A DNA stretch of 64,000 nt from Merdibacter sp965119685 (GTDB lineage Bacteria > Bacillota_I > Bacilli_A > Erysipelotrichales > Erysipelotrichaceae). Location of the stretch: contig OZ221971.1 in the NCBI GenBank assembly GCA_965119685.1, positions 744,001-808,000 of the forward strand, written 5' to 3'. The notes under the pieces were generated by a model, which had not been told where the DNA came from, did not search any database, and worked only from the letters and a program-made list of their open reading frames with translations. Positions 1 through 7,569 of this stretch are shown here, one piece after another. Within the stretch, counting starts at the first letter, position 1. Every line of letters starts with the position of its first letter. A program made the position numbers and the translations under genes.

Positions 1-82
1 CGCCGCCTTGCTGAAGCAGTGTGCCATAGAGCGCGCCGATCGCGCCCCTGCCGATGATGCCGACGCTTTGAATTGTTTGCAT
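1..82 (-). CDS. panE: 2-dehydropantoate 2-reductase (PanE/ApbA), N-terminal fragment
   Basis: Only the first 27 or so codons lie in the window; the gene continues past base 1. The translation begins MQTIQSVGIIGRGAIGALYG, a Rossmann dinucleotide-binding start (GxGxxG-like GRGAIG) typical of ketopantoate reductases, which reduce ketopantoate with NADPH in pantothenate/CoA synthesis. The ATG is preceded by an ideal AGGAGG. A -10 (TACAAT, bases 126-121 on the minus strand) lies just upstream. Family call rests on a short stretch; another 6-phosphogluconate-dehydrogenase-like NAD(P)-binding protein is possible. Confidence 0.6.
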   Translation of the reverse strand, partial: MQTIQSVGIIGRGAIGALYGTLLQQGG

Positions 83-160
83 GAAAACCTCCTGTGTATG
101 TATGGGATATAAGCGCTTCTATTGTAGCACAGGAAGTGGAAAATGCGCAGAGAACCATGG

Positions 161-202
161 AAAAAGCGACCCGCATTTGCCATGTGAACGGCGCAGGTCG
201 CT
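161..202 (-). terminator. Intrinsic terminator upstream of panE
   Basis: On the minus strand AGCGACC (202-196) pairs with GGTCGCT (171-165) and is followed by a run of T. It ends the short transcription unit that starts at the operator-controlled promoter near 376-427, so panE has its own promoter downstream of it. Confidence 0.7.
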
Positions 203-375
203 TGTAAGCATCCGCTGTGTAAGAGAGAGTTCGCTTACGCTTTGCGGATATGGATTCTGTGAGTGCTGTGACTGAAGGCTGTATGCAAAAGGTTGTTATT
301 GAAAGGAAATGGTCAAGTCACAGTCACCAAGCGGGGCAATGATCGCTCCCTCCCACAGAAAGCCTTTCTCTTGTT
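203..375 (-). other. Short transcribed region without a clear gene
   Basis: This about 170-base stretch lies between an operator-bearing promoter and an intrinsic terminator on the minus strand. One frame (about 350-295) reads AIIAPLGDCDLTISFQ then stop, after a GGGAGG. That is faintly like the start of clostridial FeoA-type proteins, but it has no ATG/GTG/TTG start. It could be a decayed small gene or a small RNA. I cannot assign a function. Confidence 0.3.
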
Positions 376-427
376 AGTTAGTTTGGACTAACTGATTATA
401 GTATAGCAGATCATGATAAAAAGTAAA
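376..427 (-). promoter_or_regulatory. Promoter with palindromic operator
   Basis: AGTTAGT (376-382) and ACTAACT (387-393) form a perfect 7-bp inverted repeat with a 4-base spacer, immediately downstream of a minus-strand -10 (TATACT at 405-400; TTTACT -35 at 427-422, 16-base spacing). An extra GTTAGT copy overlaps at 373-378. This is the arrangement of a repressor operator over the transcription start. The half-site resembles DtxR-family metal-repressor or TetR/MarR sites; the actual regulator is unknown. Confidence 0.55.
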
Positions 428-507
428 GCGTGCGGCAGGAAAATTTGTCAGCCGCTGCTCACATGCGGCAAATGGCGTCTGCATGCCTTGTGCGCATGTC
501 CCGCTCT

Positions 508-540
508 TAAAAAAATCCGCACTTAACGGCGGATCTTTTT
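508..540 (-). terminator. Terminator of the PTS/NanE operon
   Basis: ATCCGC and GCGGAT (515-520/529-534) form a hairpin flanked by A-run and T-run on the two sides, placed just past the stop codon of the SIS-domain gene. It can act on the minus strand, where seven T follow the stem. Confidence 0.75.
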
Positions 541-546
541 CAATGC

Positions 547-1635
547 TCAATAGGTGTAGCTGCCCATCTTTCGATGGAAGTCAGGGTCGGAAGAAAGGTT
601 GCAGTCGATGCCCAGATCAGCGGACAGGCGGCGGGCGATTACCTGTAATGGAACGACGTACTCCATCGTGGCAAAGTAAGGGTCATTGATGAAAGGGAAT
701 ACGAGATGCTTCCTGTCATCCTTTTGACGCTCATCGGAGGTGATGATAAAGTTGTGATCAGTGCGTTCATCGGCAAAATAGCGCTCCATGCGCAGCATGC
801 GCTCATAATACTGTCCCGCGCTGCCGATGTAAAGCATGTAGGTATCCTCGTGGATGGAGTGGTAGACACCGTGCATAAACTCTTCCAGCTCATAGCCGCA
901 GACACTGTAACGTACAGCCTCCAGTATTTTCAGTGTGCCTTCCAGCATTGCTGCGCGGCAGTTTTGATAACCGATGACGATCATGCGGCGGCATTGCTTA
1001 AGCTCCTCCCTGTTTGTCTCATACCAGCGGGTGCTTGCTTGGGCGATCTCGGGAATCTGGTCGCAGGTGGCGATCATACGGCGTAAGTATTCCGCGTGTT
1101 GGGCGTCGTCGATCGTCTGTCTGCGCAAGGCGATCTGCAAGGCAAATACGACCAGTGTAGCGATGGAACCGATGAAGCCTTTCGTCTTAGGCCCTGCGTA
1201 TTCCGGACCGATTTCTATGTACATCGCCGCATCTGCATGTTCTACTAACGGTTTGCCGCGCTCTGCGGTAGCGGCGATCGTCGCCAAGCCTTCTTCACGC
1301 GCCCGCTCAAGCGCCATGATCGTCGAAGTGGAGCGTCCGGCATGGGAGATGCCGATGACTAAGGTATCTGGAGAATGCACCAGTTCACTGTCTTTAAATG
1401 CCATCGGATAGCTGGAGATCACCGGGATGCCGAGTATTTTTTCCATGATCGGCGCCGCAGCCAAAGACGCATGGTAGCTGGTACCGGAGCCGACGACATA
1501 GATTTGTTGAATCGAACGGCTGAAATAGTAATCGAGCGGCTGTTGAAAGATTTCCCCGCGATGCTCAACAATATGGCGGACAGCACGCTTAGACTCTATG
1601 ATGTAGTCATACATGTCCCAATCTTTTTCTGTCAT
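547..1635 (-). CDS. SIS-domain sugar-phosphate isomerase/deaminase-like protein
   Basis: The 362-residue protein carries two sugar isomerase (SIS) domains, about residues 40-180 and 210-340, like the isomerase half of GlmS, FrlB and AgaS. Visible signatures are GSGTSYHAS (GlmS has the same GTSYHA), GISHAGRSTSTI for the phosphosugar loop, and an ELEEFMHG segment matching the GlmS active-site Glu region. It lacks the glutaminase domain, so it probably isomerises, deaminates or deglycates an amino- or aminated sugar phosphate rather than making GlcN-6-P from glutamine. It is the last gene of the mannose-type PTS operon, which fits processing of the imported phosphosugar. Exact substrate is not deducible. 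AAGGAGG lies about 12 bases before the ATG. Confidence 0.8.
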   Translation of the reverse strand: MTEKDWDMYDYIIESKRAVRHIVEHRGEIFQQPLDYYFSRSIQQIYVVGSGTSYHASLAAAPIMEKILGIPVISSYPMAFKDSELVHSPDTLVIGISHAGRSTSTIMALERAREEGLATIAATAERGKPLVEHADAAMYIEIGPEYAGPKTKGFIGSIATLVVFALQIALRRQTIDDAQHAEYLRRMIATCDQIPEIAQASTRWYETNREELKQCRRMIVIGYQNCRAAMLEGTLKILEAVRYSVCGYELEEFMHGVYHSIHEDTYMLYIGSAGQYYERMLRMERYFADERTDHNFIITSDERQKDDRKHLVFPFINDPYFATMEYVVPLQVIARRLSADLGIDCNLSSDPDFHRKMGSYTY

Positions 1636-1715
1636 AGTTTTCTGTATCCTCCTTGAATGTGTTTTTGCAAAAGAAAGAGCCTGCGGCGACAGCCGATTGC
1701 CTGTGCAGGCTCCTT

Positions 1716-2420
1716 TTAAAAATCGTAGTGATATTCATAACGGCTTCCCAGATAATAGGTCTCTGTGTACTCAATCACCTCGCCGTTTTCCAAATAGCTG
1801 TAATGTGTGTTTTTCAAAAGGGCGGCGTCCTTGGTATGCAGTGCCTCTTTTTGTTCCTCACTCGCCGTGATCGCCGTCATAGCGCCTTCTCCATGGTGAA
1901 TGATAAGTCCCAGCTCACTGAGGTAATCATACAGAGAGGCATTGAGGCGTTTGGGATCGAAGGCGGGGATGAGGGAACTGGGGATATACGTGTAGCTGAT
2001 GGCGATCGGCACATCATCTCCACATCGCAAGCGGACGAAATAATAGATGAAGTCATCTGCATCTAAATGCATGCGCTGCATCAGCTCCGGCAAATCGTGT
2101 GCGCGAAACAGGCGGTATTCCAGCAGACGGGAGGAGGCGGTACACCCGATCCCTTCCATGTCTTTGGTAAAGCTGCGGCTGCTGGTAATCGGCTTGTGAA
2201 TCTTCTTTTCACACACATAGCTGCCGCGTCCGCTCACTCGCTCGACATAGCCCTCCGCCGCTAACAGCCGTACCGCGCGATTGGCAGTCATGCGCGATAC
2301 GTGGTAGCGCTGTGTCAGTTCCTTTTCGGTGGGAATCTGATCCCCGTTGCAAAGACGGTGCTGTTCGATCTGCCCGCGCAGCTCCTGCGCGATCTGCAAG
2401 TATTTCTTTGCCGCTGCCAT
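1716..2420 (-). CDS. GntR-family (HutC/UTRA) transcriptional regulator
   Basis: 234 residues: an N-terminal winged helix (about 1-70, with TEKELTQRYHVSRMTANRAV as the recognition region) and a C-terminal UTRA ligand domain (about 90-230). The chosen ATG overlaps the stop codon of the upstream gene (TGATG) and has AGGAG at good distance; a longer TTG start is possible but lacks a site. It is cotranscribed with the PTS and NanE genes, so it likely senses a phosphosugar and represses the operon. It is clearly paralogous to the regulator at 9229-9948: both have YYFVRLR/HYFVRLR, PIAISY and a YL/IGSRY or NRY C-terminus. Confidence 0.9.
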   Translation of the reverse strand: MAAAKKYLQIAQELRGQIEQHRLCNGDQIPTEKELTQRYHVSRMTANRAVRLLAAEGYVERVSGRGSYVCEKKIHKPITSSRSFTKDMEGIGCTASSRLLEYRLFRAHDLPELMQRMHLDADDFIYYFVRLRCGDDVPIAISYTYIPSSLIPAFDPKRLNASLYDYLSELGLIIHHGEGAMTAITASEEQKEALHTKDAALLKNTHYSYLENGEVIEYTETYYLGSRYEYHYDF

Positions 2421-3097
2421 CAGCACAGCTCCTGTATGTGGCAAAGCAGGTATTGCAGCTGCTTTTGCGTGCGTGTGTCGCTTGTGTGCGAGAGTGCTTC
2501 CCTTAACAGGGAACGGCTTGTTTGTTCATCCTGTTTCAGCATGTAGAGCTTGGCAAGACGAAACAGCAGGATACAGCGGCTTTCTTCATCCAAGGGCTGA
2601 TCGAGCATCTTTTTCACTCTGTCGATCCAGCTCAGATCGTGAAGCAGATAGATTCCCTCCAGCTGTGTGATCTCCTGATGCAGCCTGACATAGCTGCTTT
2701 CCTTTCGTTTAGCTAACAGCGCATGCAGCTTTTCGACGCACGCATTGGCGCGCGTTTCCTCATGATGCTCTAAAAAGTAAGGCAGTACGCGGCTGTAAAA
2801 AGCGATTTGATTTTTCTCGCTGTGCGTTTGGACAGCGCTTTGATCATAGAGGGTGTTCACCTGCACGCTGTCGCTGTTAGCTAAATAATAGCCAAGCCGC
2901 AGCATCATTCTGGTGAAAGAAGAGAAATACACACGAACGTCTAAGCCCTCGAGCGTCTGCATATAAGCGTGCTCATCTTTTTGTTCGCGCAGGGCATATA
3001 AGCGGCGCAGGATGCGATGGGTGATCCATCGGCGGTACAGCGCTAAGACGAAGAGACAGACACCGAAGCCGATGATGAACAGCCACTGGTTACTCAT
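2420..3097 (-). CDS. Membrane-anchored helical-repeat protein of unknown function
   Basis: 225 residues. A single N-terminal membrane helix (about residues 5-20, LFIIGFGVCLFVLALY) is followed by basic residues and then a soluble all-helical region with TPR-like character (LFRLAKLYMLKQDEQTSRSL). I do not recognise a family. It overlaps the 3' end of the NanE gene by a few bases and its stop overlaps the GntR start, so translation is probably coupled across all three. Membership in a sugar-uptake operon suggests a role tied to the PTS, but that is inference only. Confidence 0.65.
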   Translation of the reverse strand: MSNQWLFIIGFGVCLFVLALYRRWITHRILRRLYALREQKDEHAYMQTLEGLDVRVYFSSFTRMMLRLGYYLANSDSVQVNTLYDQSAVQTHSEKNQIAFYSRVLPYFLEHHEETRANACVEKLHALLAKRKESSYVRLHQEITQLEGIYLLHDLSWIDRVKKMLDQPLDEESRCILLFRLAKLYMLKQDEQTSRSLLREALSHTSDTRTQKQLQYLLCHIQELC

Positions 3098-3812
3098 GAT
3101 AACAATTCAGCACTCGGGCAAAGCGTTTTGCCGTGATGTGCGGGCGGGTGATCGCGTTGCCGACAACAACCGCATAAGCGCCCATGTAAAGGCATTGCAC
3201 GGCGATCTGCGGAGTGGAGACCTTACCCTCCATAATTACCTTGGTATCCGTGCCGGCCACGGCGTCCACGACATCCCGCAGCAGCAGATAATCGGGTTCA
3301 TCCTTAATTTCCGGCTTGTCGAAGCAGCCTGCCTGCGTATAGCCGGCAAGGGTCGGTGCTACGAAATCCGCGCCATAAGAGGCGGCGATGCGGGCGTCCT
3401 GTGCGCTTGCAACATCGGCAAAGATCAGCGCCTGCGGAATGGCCTGCTTTATTTCACGAATTGTCTCATAAGCCATTTTGCCATCTTCGCGCAGATGATG
3501 GGTTGCCTGCACGGCGATGATTTCCGCACCGGCTTCCCAGATGGCCTTGGCGGCATCCAAGTGGGGAGTCAGATAGACGTCCTTGATGTTACGGTCGATT
3601 TTCCATAGGCCGATGATTGGCAGATTGGTAGCCGCCTTGATCTCACGGATGTCCTTCGGGGTGTTGGCGCGGATTGCCCTCGCCCCCGCCCATTTGGCGC
3701 ATTCCGCCATCTTCACGCTCATGCCTTCCATGTAATGCGGCTCGCCGGGAACCGCCTGACAGGAGACGATGAGAGCATTTTTAAGACTTTCCACCAGTGC
3801 TTCTTTGTTCAT
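3090..3812 (-). CDS. nanE: N-acetylmannosamine-6-phosphate 2-epimerase (NanE-like)
   Basis: Converts ManNAc-6-P to GlcNAc-6-P in cytosolic amino-sugar catabolism. About 240 residues of TIM barrel with the family signatures SCQAVPGEPHY near the N-terminus, ARAIRANTPKDIREIK, PIIGLWKID (catalytic Lys) and IMEGKVSTP (catalytic Glu region). An ATG two codons upstream (3818) is possible, but the AAGGA sits about 6 bases from the ATG at 3812, so I prefer it. Position directly after four PTS genes suggests the PTS imports ManNAc or a related hexosamine as its 6-phosphate. No nagA, nagB or nanA is present in this operon, so downstream steps must be encoded elsewhere. Confidence 0.88.
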   Translation of the reverse strand: MNKEALVESLKNALIVSCQAVPGEPHYMEGMSVKMAECAKWAGARAIRANTPKDIREIKAATNLPIIGLWKIDRNIKDVYLTPHLDAAKAIWEAGAEIIAVQATHHLREDGKMAYETIREIKQAIPQALIFADVASAQDARIAASYGADFVAPTLAGYTQAGCFDKPEIKDEPDYLLLRDVVDAVAGTDTKVIMEGKVSTPQIAVQCLYMGAYAVVVGNAITRPHITAKRFARVLNCYHE

Positions 3813-3838
3813 TTCCATTCCTTCTTTCCCTTATACAA

Positions 3839-4663
3839 TCAGCCTAACAAGCCCAGCCAAACACCGAGGATGCCGATGATCAGCAGTCCGACCATGATCC
3901 ATGTGCCGCTGATCTTCTTTTGCAGCAGACCATAGCAGCCAAAGGTCAGCAGCAATGGCATCAGCTTTGGCAAAATCGAATCCAGCGTTTCCTGAACGTT
4001 GACCTGCGCACCGTTGAGATCGATAATCAGCGGACAGTTGACGACGACCATGGAAGCGATCATGGAACCGATGACGATCAATCCCAGCACCTTGGCCGCC
4101 TCGGTCAGCTTCTCCAGCGTACCATCGGCACTGATGCGGGCTAAAAACTCATTGCCTCCCTGATAGCCGATCTTAAATCCGAACCAGCGTACCAGCTCGC
4201 TGGGGATGACGTTGATCAGAAAATACAGCAGCGGGGCGATCGGATTGCCGGCTACGGCTAACGGTGCTGCGATACCGACGCCGATGACGCGGAAGGTTCC
4301 CCAGAAGAAGGAGTCGCCGATACCGGCCAATGGTCCCATTAAGGCTGCCTTGACGGAGTTGATGGAGGAGACGTCAAATTCCCCCGGGGCAGAGTTGGCA
4401 TACTGCTCCTCCATGGCACAGCTGATGCCTAAGATAAACGGCGAGGTGGTCGTCGCGCAGTTGAAAAATTCCAGATGGCGCTGATAGCCCTCTTTTAGCT
4501 TGGCATCGTCCCCGTGATACAGCGCTTTGATGACCGGGGACATCGCCCATGCGTAGCCGGTGGACATCTGACGCTCGTAGTTGAAGCAGCCAAGCAGCTG
4601 ATAATGGCGCAGATAGACGCTGTGTAAATCCTTTTTCGTCAGTTTTTTCTTATCGTTGTTCAT
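3839..4663 (-). CDS. PTS mannose-family transporter subunit IID
   Basis: 274 residues, membrane component of the mannose/fructose/sorbose PTS class. The N-terminal cytosolic part has the typical YLRHYQLLGCFNYERQMSTGYAWAMSP and EGYQRHLEFFNCATTTSPFILGI segments; hydrophobic stretches follow (about 180-275). GGAGGG lies 8 bases before the ATG at 4663; a GTG one codon earlier is possible. It forms the permease with IIC (next gene upstream) and is followed after 26 bases by the NanE gene. Confidence 0.93.
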   Translation of the reverse strand: MNNDKKKLTKKDLHSVYLRHYQLLGCFNYERQMSTGYAWAMSPVIKALYHGDDAKLKEGYQRHLEFFNCATTTSPFILGISCAMEEQYANSAPGEFDVSSINSVKAALMGPLAGIGDSFFWGTFRVIGVGIAAPLAVAGNPIAPLLYFLINVIPSELVRWFGFKIGYQGGNEFLARISADGTLEKLTEAAKVLGLIVIGSMIASMVVVNCPLIIDLNGAQVNVQETLDSILPKLMPLLLTFGCYGLLQKKISGTWIMVGLLIIGILGVWLGLLG

Positions 4664-4683
4664 CACATGTTCCCTCCATTTTT

Positions 4684-5421
4684 CTATTCTTCGCTCTCGG
4701 AAGGCTTAAATTGGAAATAAATGTAGGCACAGATACCGCCGATGACGGAAGCGCCGATCGTGGAAATGTTGAAGAAGGCGACCAACGCAAAGCCCAAGAA
4801 CAAGAATGCGGCGTATTTGCGGTCAAAGGTCAGCTGCATCAGCATGGCGACACCAAGCGCCGGCAGCAGATTGCCCGATTGTCCCAAGCCATCCTGAATG
4901 ACCTGCGGAATGCTTTCGACGATGGCCGTGATCACATCGCCGCCGATCATAAAGCCGACAAAGACGAGGATGAACTTAGAGGCGAAATACAGCAGCGATC
5001 CCAGCCAGTTGCCGACGGCGATGCCTCGATAGTTGCCTTTTTCCACCTGCTGATCGGCATAGTGGGCAAAGGTCGTGTTCAAGACGCCGACACCGATGGC
5101 GACCACCTGCGCCAGCAAAGCGATCGGGATAGCTAAAGCGAGTGTCGTCTCATAGTCCGCGCCGGTTTGAATCGCCAAGGCGGTTGCCAGCGAAGAGCCG
5201 ACGACGACATCCGGCGGTGTGGAGGTGCCGATGCCGACCAATCCCATCCAAACTAATTCCAATTCACCGCCGATGATCAATCCGGTGGTAAAATCCCCCA
5301 TCACAAGTCCTACCAGCGGTCCGATGATGATCGGGCGATCCAGCATGTGCTGTCCGCCGCAGCGGCTTTCCATGTAGATCAATGCTGTGATCAAAGCGAT
5401 CAATAATCCTTGAAGTACCAT
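4684..5421 (-). CDS. PTS mannose-family transporter subunit IIC
   Basis: 245 residues, very hydrophobic, with the conserved IIC-Man stretch LDRPIIIGPLVGLVMGD followed by GGELELVWMGLVGIG. Together with IID it makes the substrate-translocating membrane part. It lies between IIB and IID with gaps of about 20 bases. The N-terminus is short of a cytosolic extension, as usual in this family. Confidence 0.93.
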   Translation of the reverse strand: MVLQGLLIALITALIYMESRCGGQHMLDRPIIIGPLVGLVMGDFTTGLIIGGELELVWMGLVGIGTSTPPDVVVGSSLATALAIQTGADYETTLALAIPIALLAQVVAIGVGVLNTTFAHYADQQVEKGNYRGIAVGNWLGSLLYFASKFILVFVGFMIGGDVITAIVESIPQVIQDGLGQSGNLLPALGVAMLMQLTFDRKYAAFLFLGFALVAFFNISTIGASVIGGICAYIYFQFKPSESEE

Positions 5422-5444
5422 TTTTCACTTTCTCCTTTACTTTG

Positions 5445-5936
5445 TCATTTTTCAAAAATCTTACGAATACCCTCGTAATTCATACGCTCTAAAGACGGTG
5501 TTACCTGCACAAAGACGTCAGCGCCCTGTTCATGCAGCTTCTTCGCGTATGCAAAATCCTCCTGGCTCATCATCACTGCCGGAAGCGTAGCGACTTGCCC
5601 CTCTTTCTTTTTGATGCCGGCCGTGCCGATGTTTACCGCATCGATTCCCTCCACATGCCGGGAGAGCTCATAGGCATCCTCCAGACTTTCCGTCACCACA
5701 AAGACACGTTTTCTCGCAAATTTAGGGCTGTTGAGCTTTTCTATCGCTTCTGCGCGCGTTTTGATCAACAGACTGACGCCGGCCGGTTTCGCCATCTTCA
5801 TCGTCATCATCATAAACGAATCCGTAGCAGCCTTGTCGTTGACGACTAAGATCGTGTCCGGCTTCAATGCGCTGGTCCACGATACGGCGACCATGCCGTG
5901 AATCAGACGGTCGTCAACTCGTAACAGTGCAATCAA
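5445..5936 (-). CDS. PTS mannose-family transporter subunit IIB
   Basis: 163 residues. The N-terminus carries RVDDRLIHGMV, in which His13 is the residue phosphorylated by IIA-P before transfer to the incoming sugar. Cytosolic. The full length and lack of other domains show that IIA and IIB are separate polypeptides here, as in sorbose/N-acetylgalactosamine type systems. The gene starts three bases after the IIA stop codon. Confidence 0.93.
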   Translation of the reverse strand: MIALLRVDDRLIHGMVAVSWTSALKPDTILVVNDKAATDSFMMMTMKMAKPAGVSLLIKTRAEAIEKLNSPKFARKRVFVVTESLEDAYELSRHVEGIDAVNIGTAGIKKKEGQVATLPAVMMSQEDFAYAKKLHEQGADVFVQVTPSLERMNYEGIRKIFEK

Positions 5937-5939
5937 TGT

Positions 5940-6353
5940 TCATTCCTCCTCTCTTTCTTCTTCCCATGCCCCCTGCAATACATCGCGCACGCTGACAAGC
6001 TGTGCCTGTCCCGCTGCTGTGATCTGTGTAAGCAGGGCTGCATCGATATCCTCACTCTGGAACACCGCTTCCAGAAGTACGGCCAAATTGGTTCCGCTGA
6101 CAAGCTGATATCCGTATTCAGACATGTGGCGCATGGCAATCTGATTGACGCTGCCGCCGAGAATGTCGGTAAATACGATCAGGTTTTTCCCCTTTAACCG
6201 GCGAACCTCTGCCAGAAAATCCTCTTCAAAGTGTGGATGATCCACATAGGCGTTGAGGTAGGAGACATTGTCTAACTGTGCATGAAAGAAGCGTATCCCC
6301 TCATAGAAGCCTTCCGCCAGCTTGCCGTGGGTGGCGATCAGAATGTGATTCAT
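5940..6353 (-). CDS. PTS mannose-family transporter subunit IIA
   Basis: 137 residues from the ATG at 6353, which has GGAGG at ideal distance; upstream in-frame extension to 6404 would cover the promoter and is rejected. The N-terminus ILIATHGKLAEGF contains the phosphorylated His9 (HGxxAxG), and VFTDILGGSVNQIA matches the conserved DxxGGS region. It accepts phosphate from HPr and passes it to IIB. First gene of the operon. Confidence 0.93.
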   Translation of the reverse strand: MNHILIATHGKLAEGFYEGIRFFHAQLDNVSYLNAYVDHPHFEEDFLAEVRRLKGKNLIVFTDILGGSVNQIAMRHMSEYGYQLVSGTNLAVLLEAVFQSEDIDAALLTQITAAGQAQLVSVRDVLQGAWEEEREEE

Positions 6354-6411
6354 GGAATCCCTCCGTTCTATTTGTATAGATATTATAAAATACATTTTAC
6401 CCATTTGTAAA
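6354..6411 (-). promoter_or_regulatory. PTS operon promoter with putative GntR operator
   Basis: On the minus strand TTTACA (-35) and TATAAT (-10) are 18 bases apart, upstream of the IIA start. The 11-mer TTGTATAGATA (6372-6382, plus-strand reading) covers the region just past the -10. The identical 11-mer is found at 7344-7354 and 9173-9183. HutC/NagR-type GntR proteins bind TTGGTATAGACAA-like sites, so this is a plausible operator for one or both local GntR regulators. Confidence 0.65.
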
Positions 6412-6650
6412 TACTTAATGTATATAAAAATCGCAATAAATAAAAATATTTATATATACTTTTATATAGAAAAATGAAAAACAGATGGGAAAGGATTGGC
6501 AGCGGAGTACGATGAAGAGACATGCGCGCCATGGAAAGCGGCAGGGAGAAACCGCCTTTACATTGCGCATAAAAAAAGTCTGCCGGCAGGCAGATGGAGG
6601 GGTGTGAATGGGGGCAGGGGCAGAGAGTACGCGGGCATAACGCCTTACGC
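6412..6650. other. Intergenic region between HAD gene terminator and PTS promoter
   Basis: About 240 bases. The part near 6430-6475 is A+T rich (upstream promoter region). 6571-6594 holds the HAD-gene terminator. No gene was seen. Confidence 0.5.
6571..6594 (-). terminator. Terminator of the HAD phosphatase gene
   Basis: On the minus strand TCTGCC (94-89) and GGCAGA (84-79) of this block pair around a short loop and are followed by seven T, about 57 bases past the HAD stop. Confidence 0.75.
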
Positions 6651-7307
6651 TTACAGATAGGTGAGGATGCGCTCTACCTCAAACAAGTCCTGCGCCCGGC
6701 TCAGACAGCGTTTGAGCAAGTCGTAATTCGGTTGGACACAATCGGGAACGACGATCGTATCTAATCCGGCCTCTGTAGCGCTGTAAATGCCGTTGGGGGA
6801 ATCCTCAATGGCGATCGCCTGTTCTTTGCGAACCTTTAACAGCGCCAGCGTGCGCTGATAGATCTGCGGATGGGGTTTGCCATGAACGATCTCATCACCG
6901 CAGACAATTGCGTTGAAATAATGGGCAATGGGAACAAGGGCAAAGTATTTGTCACACTGCGCCCGCCATGTGCTGGTGGCTAATCCCATGGCGACGCCTC
7001 TCTGCTTGAGCCATGCCAACAGCTCTAATGCGCCCGGCTTGAGCGGGACGCCGTTTTTTTGCAGCTGCCGCTCAAAGAAATCACTGCGAAAGCTATCAAA
7101 CGCCGCCCGATCTAAATCAGCAGGCAATACTTGTTCAATGATCTGGGCGGAAGCGCCCTTGGGCAGCCCGATCAGCCGATCGTGGAAATTTTCGTCCAGG
7201 GGGAAATGAAACGCACGCGCCCCTGCATTCCACGCCGCCTTGGCGAGCGTCTCCGTATCCAATAGCGTTCCATCCATATCAAAAATCACAGCTTTCAGCT
7301 CTTTCAC
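6651..7307 (-). CDS. HAD-superfamily phosphatase/phosphomutase (beta-PGM-like)
   Basis: 218 residues from a GTG start at 7307, which has AAGGAG seven bases upstream; the longer frame to 7388 would cross the promoter and operator. Motif I is FDMDGTLLDTE (nucleophile and acid Asp), motif II is the LATSTW region, and the C-terminal part contains IEDSPNGIYSATEAGLDTIVVP (motif IV, EDSxxG). The small alpha-helical cap after motif I makes it a subfamily I member like sugar-phosphate phosphatases and beta-phosphoglucomutase. Location next to the PTS operon and sharing a putative operator suggests dephosphorylation or isomerisation of a related sugar phosphate. Substrate unknown. Confidence 0.85.
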   Translation of the reverse strand: MKELKAVIFDMDGTLLDTETLAKAAWNAGARAFHFPLDENFHDRLIGLPKGASAQIIEQVLPADLDRAAFDSFRSDFFERQLQKNGVPLKPGALELLAWLKQRGVAMGLATSTWRAQCDKYFALVPIAHYFNAIVCGDEIVHGKPHPQIYQRTLALLKVRKEQAIAIEDSPNGIYSATEAGLDTIVVPDCVQPNYDLLKRCLSRAQDLFEVERILTYL

Positions 7308-7343
7308 AATAAGTCTCCTTTCTTCTGAGATCACTCTATCATA

Positions 7344-7390
7344 TTGTATAGATAAATTCAATACGATAAATGCAAATATTATATACAAAT
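7344..7390 (-). promoter_or_regulatory. HAD gene upstream region with putative GntR operator
   Basis: TTGTATAGATA occurs at 7344-7354, identical to the copies at the PTS promoter and upstream of the second GntR gene. A partial reverse-oriented copy (ATATACAA) follows at 7380-7388. Before the IS30 insertion this region and 9152-9206 were contiguous, so the HAD and GntR genes were divergent neighbours sharing one intergenic control region. Confidence 0.55.
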
Positions 7391-7418
7391 AAGAGGAAAT
7401 GGGAAAGAAAAACAGGAG

Positions 7419-7431
7419 AAAATCGAAAAAA
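7419..7431. repeat. IS30 target site duplication, left copy
   Basis: AAAATCGAAAAAA, repeated exactly at 9139-9151 on the other side of the element. A perfect 13-bp duplication indicates a fairly recent single insertion. Confidence 0.9.
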
Positions 7432-7462
7432 GCTGAAGTGAAAAGTTTATTTCCACTTTGAA
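7432..7462. repeat. IS30 left terminal inverted repeat
   Basis: 31-bp repeat, exact reverse complement of 9108-9138. The first 34 bases of this end (7432-7465) also recur, reverse-complemented and exact, at 53888-53921. Confidence 0.9.
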
Positions 7463-7569
7463 CAGTGAAAAGTAGATTTTAGTCTTTCACTTATTTCCAC
7501 TTCCACTTATGTTGCATTTAGTCTTACACTTATCCTGTCCCTCAGTCGCCGGAAAGGCTGGTATCCATC

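Noticed and set aside
639..1656. Several long ORFs opposite the SIS gene
   Set aside because: They are shadows of a well-supported coding frame and lack ribosome sites.
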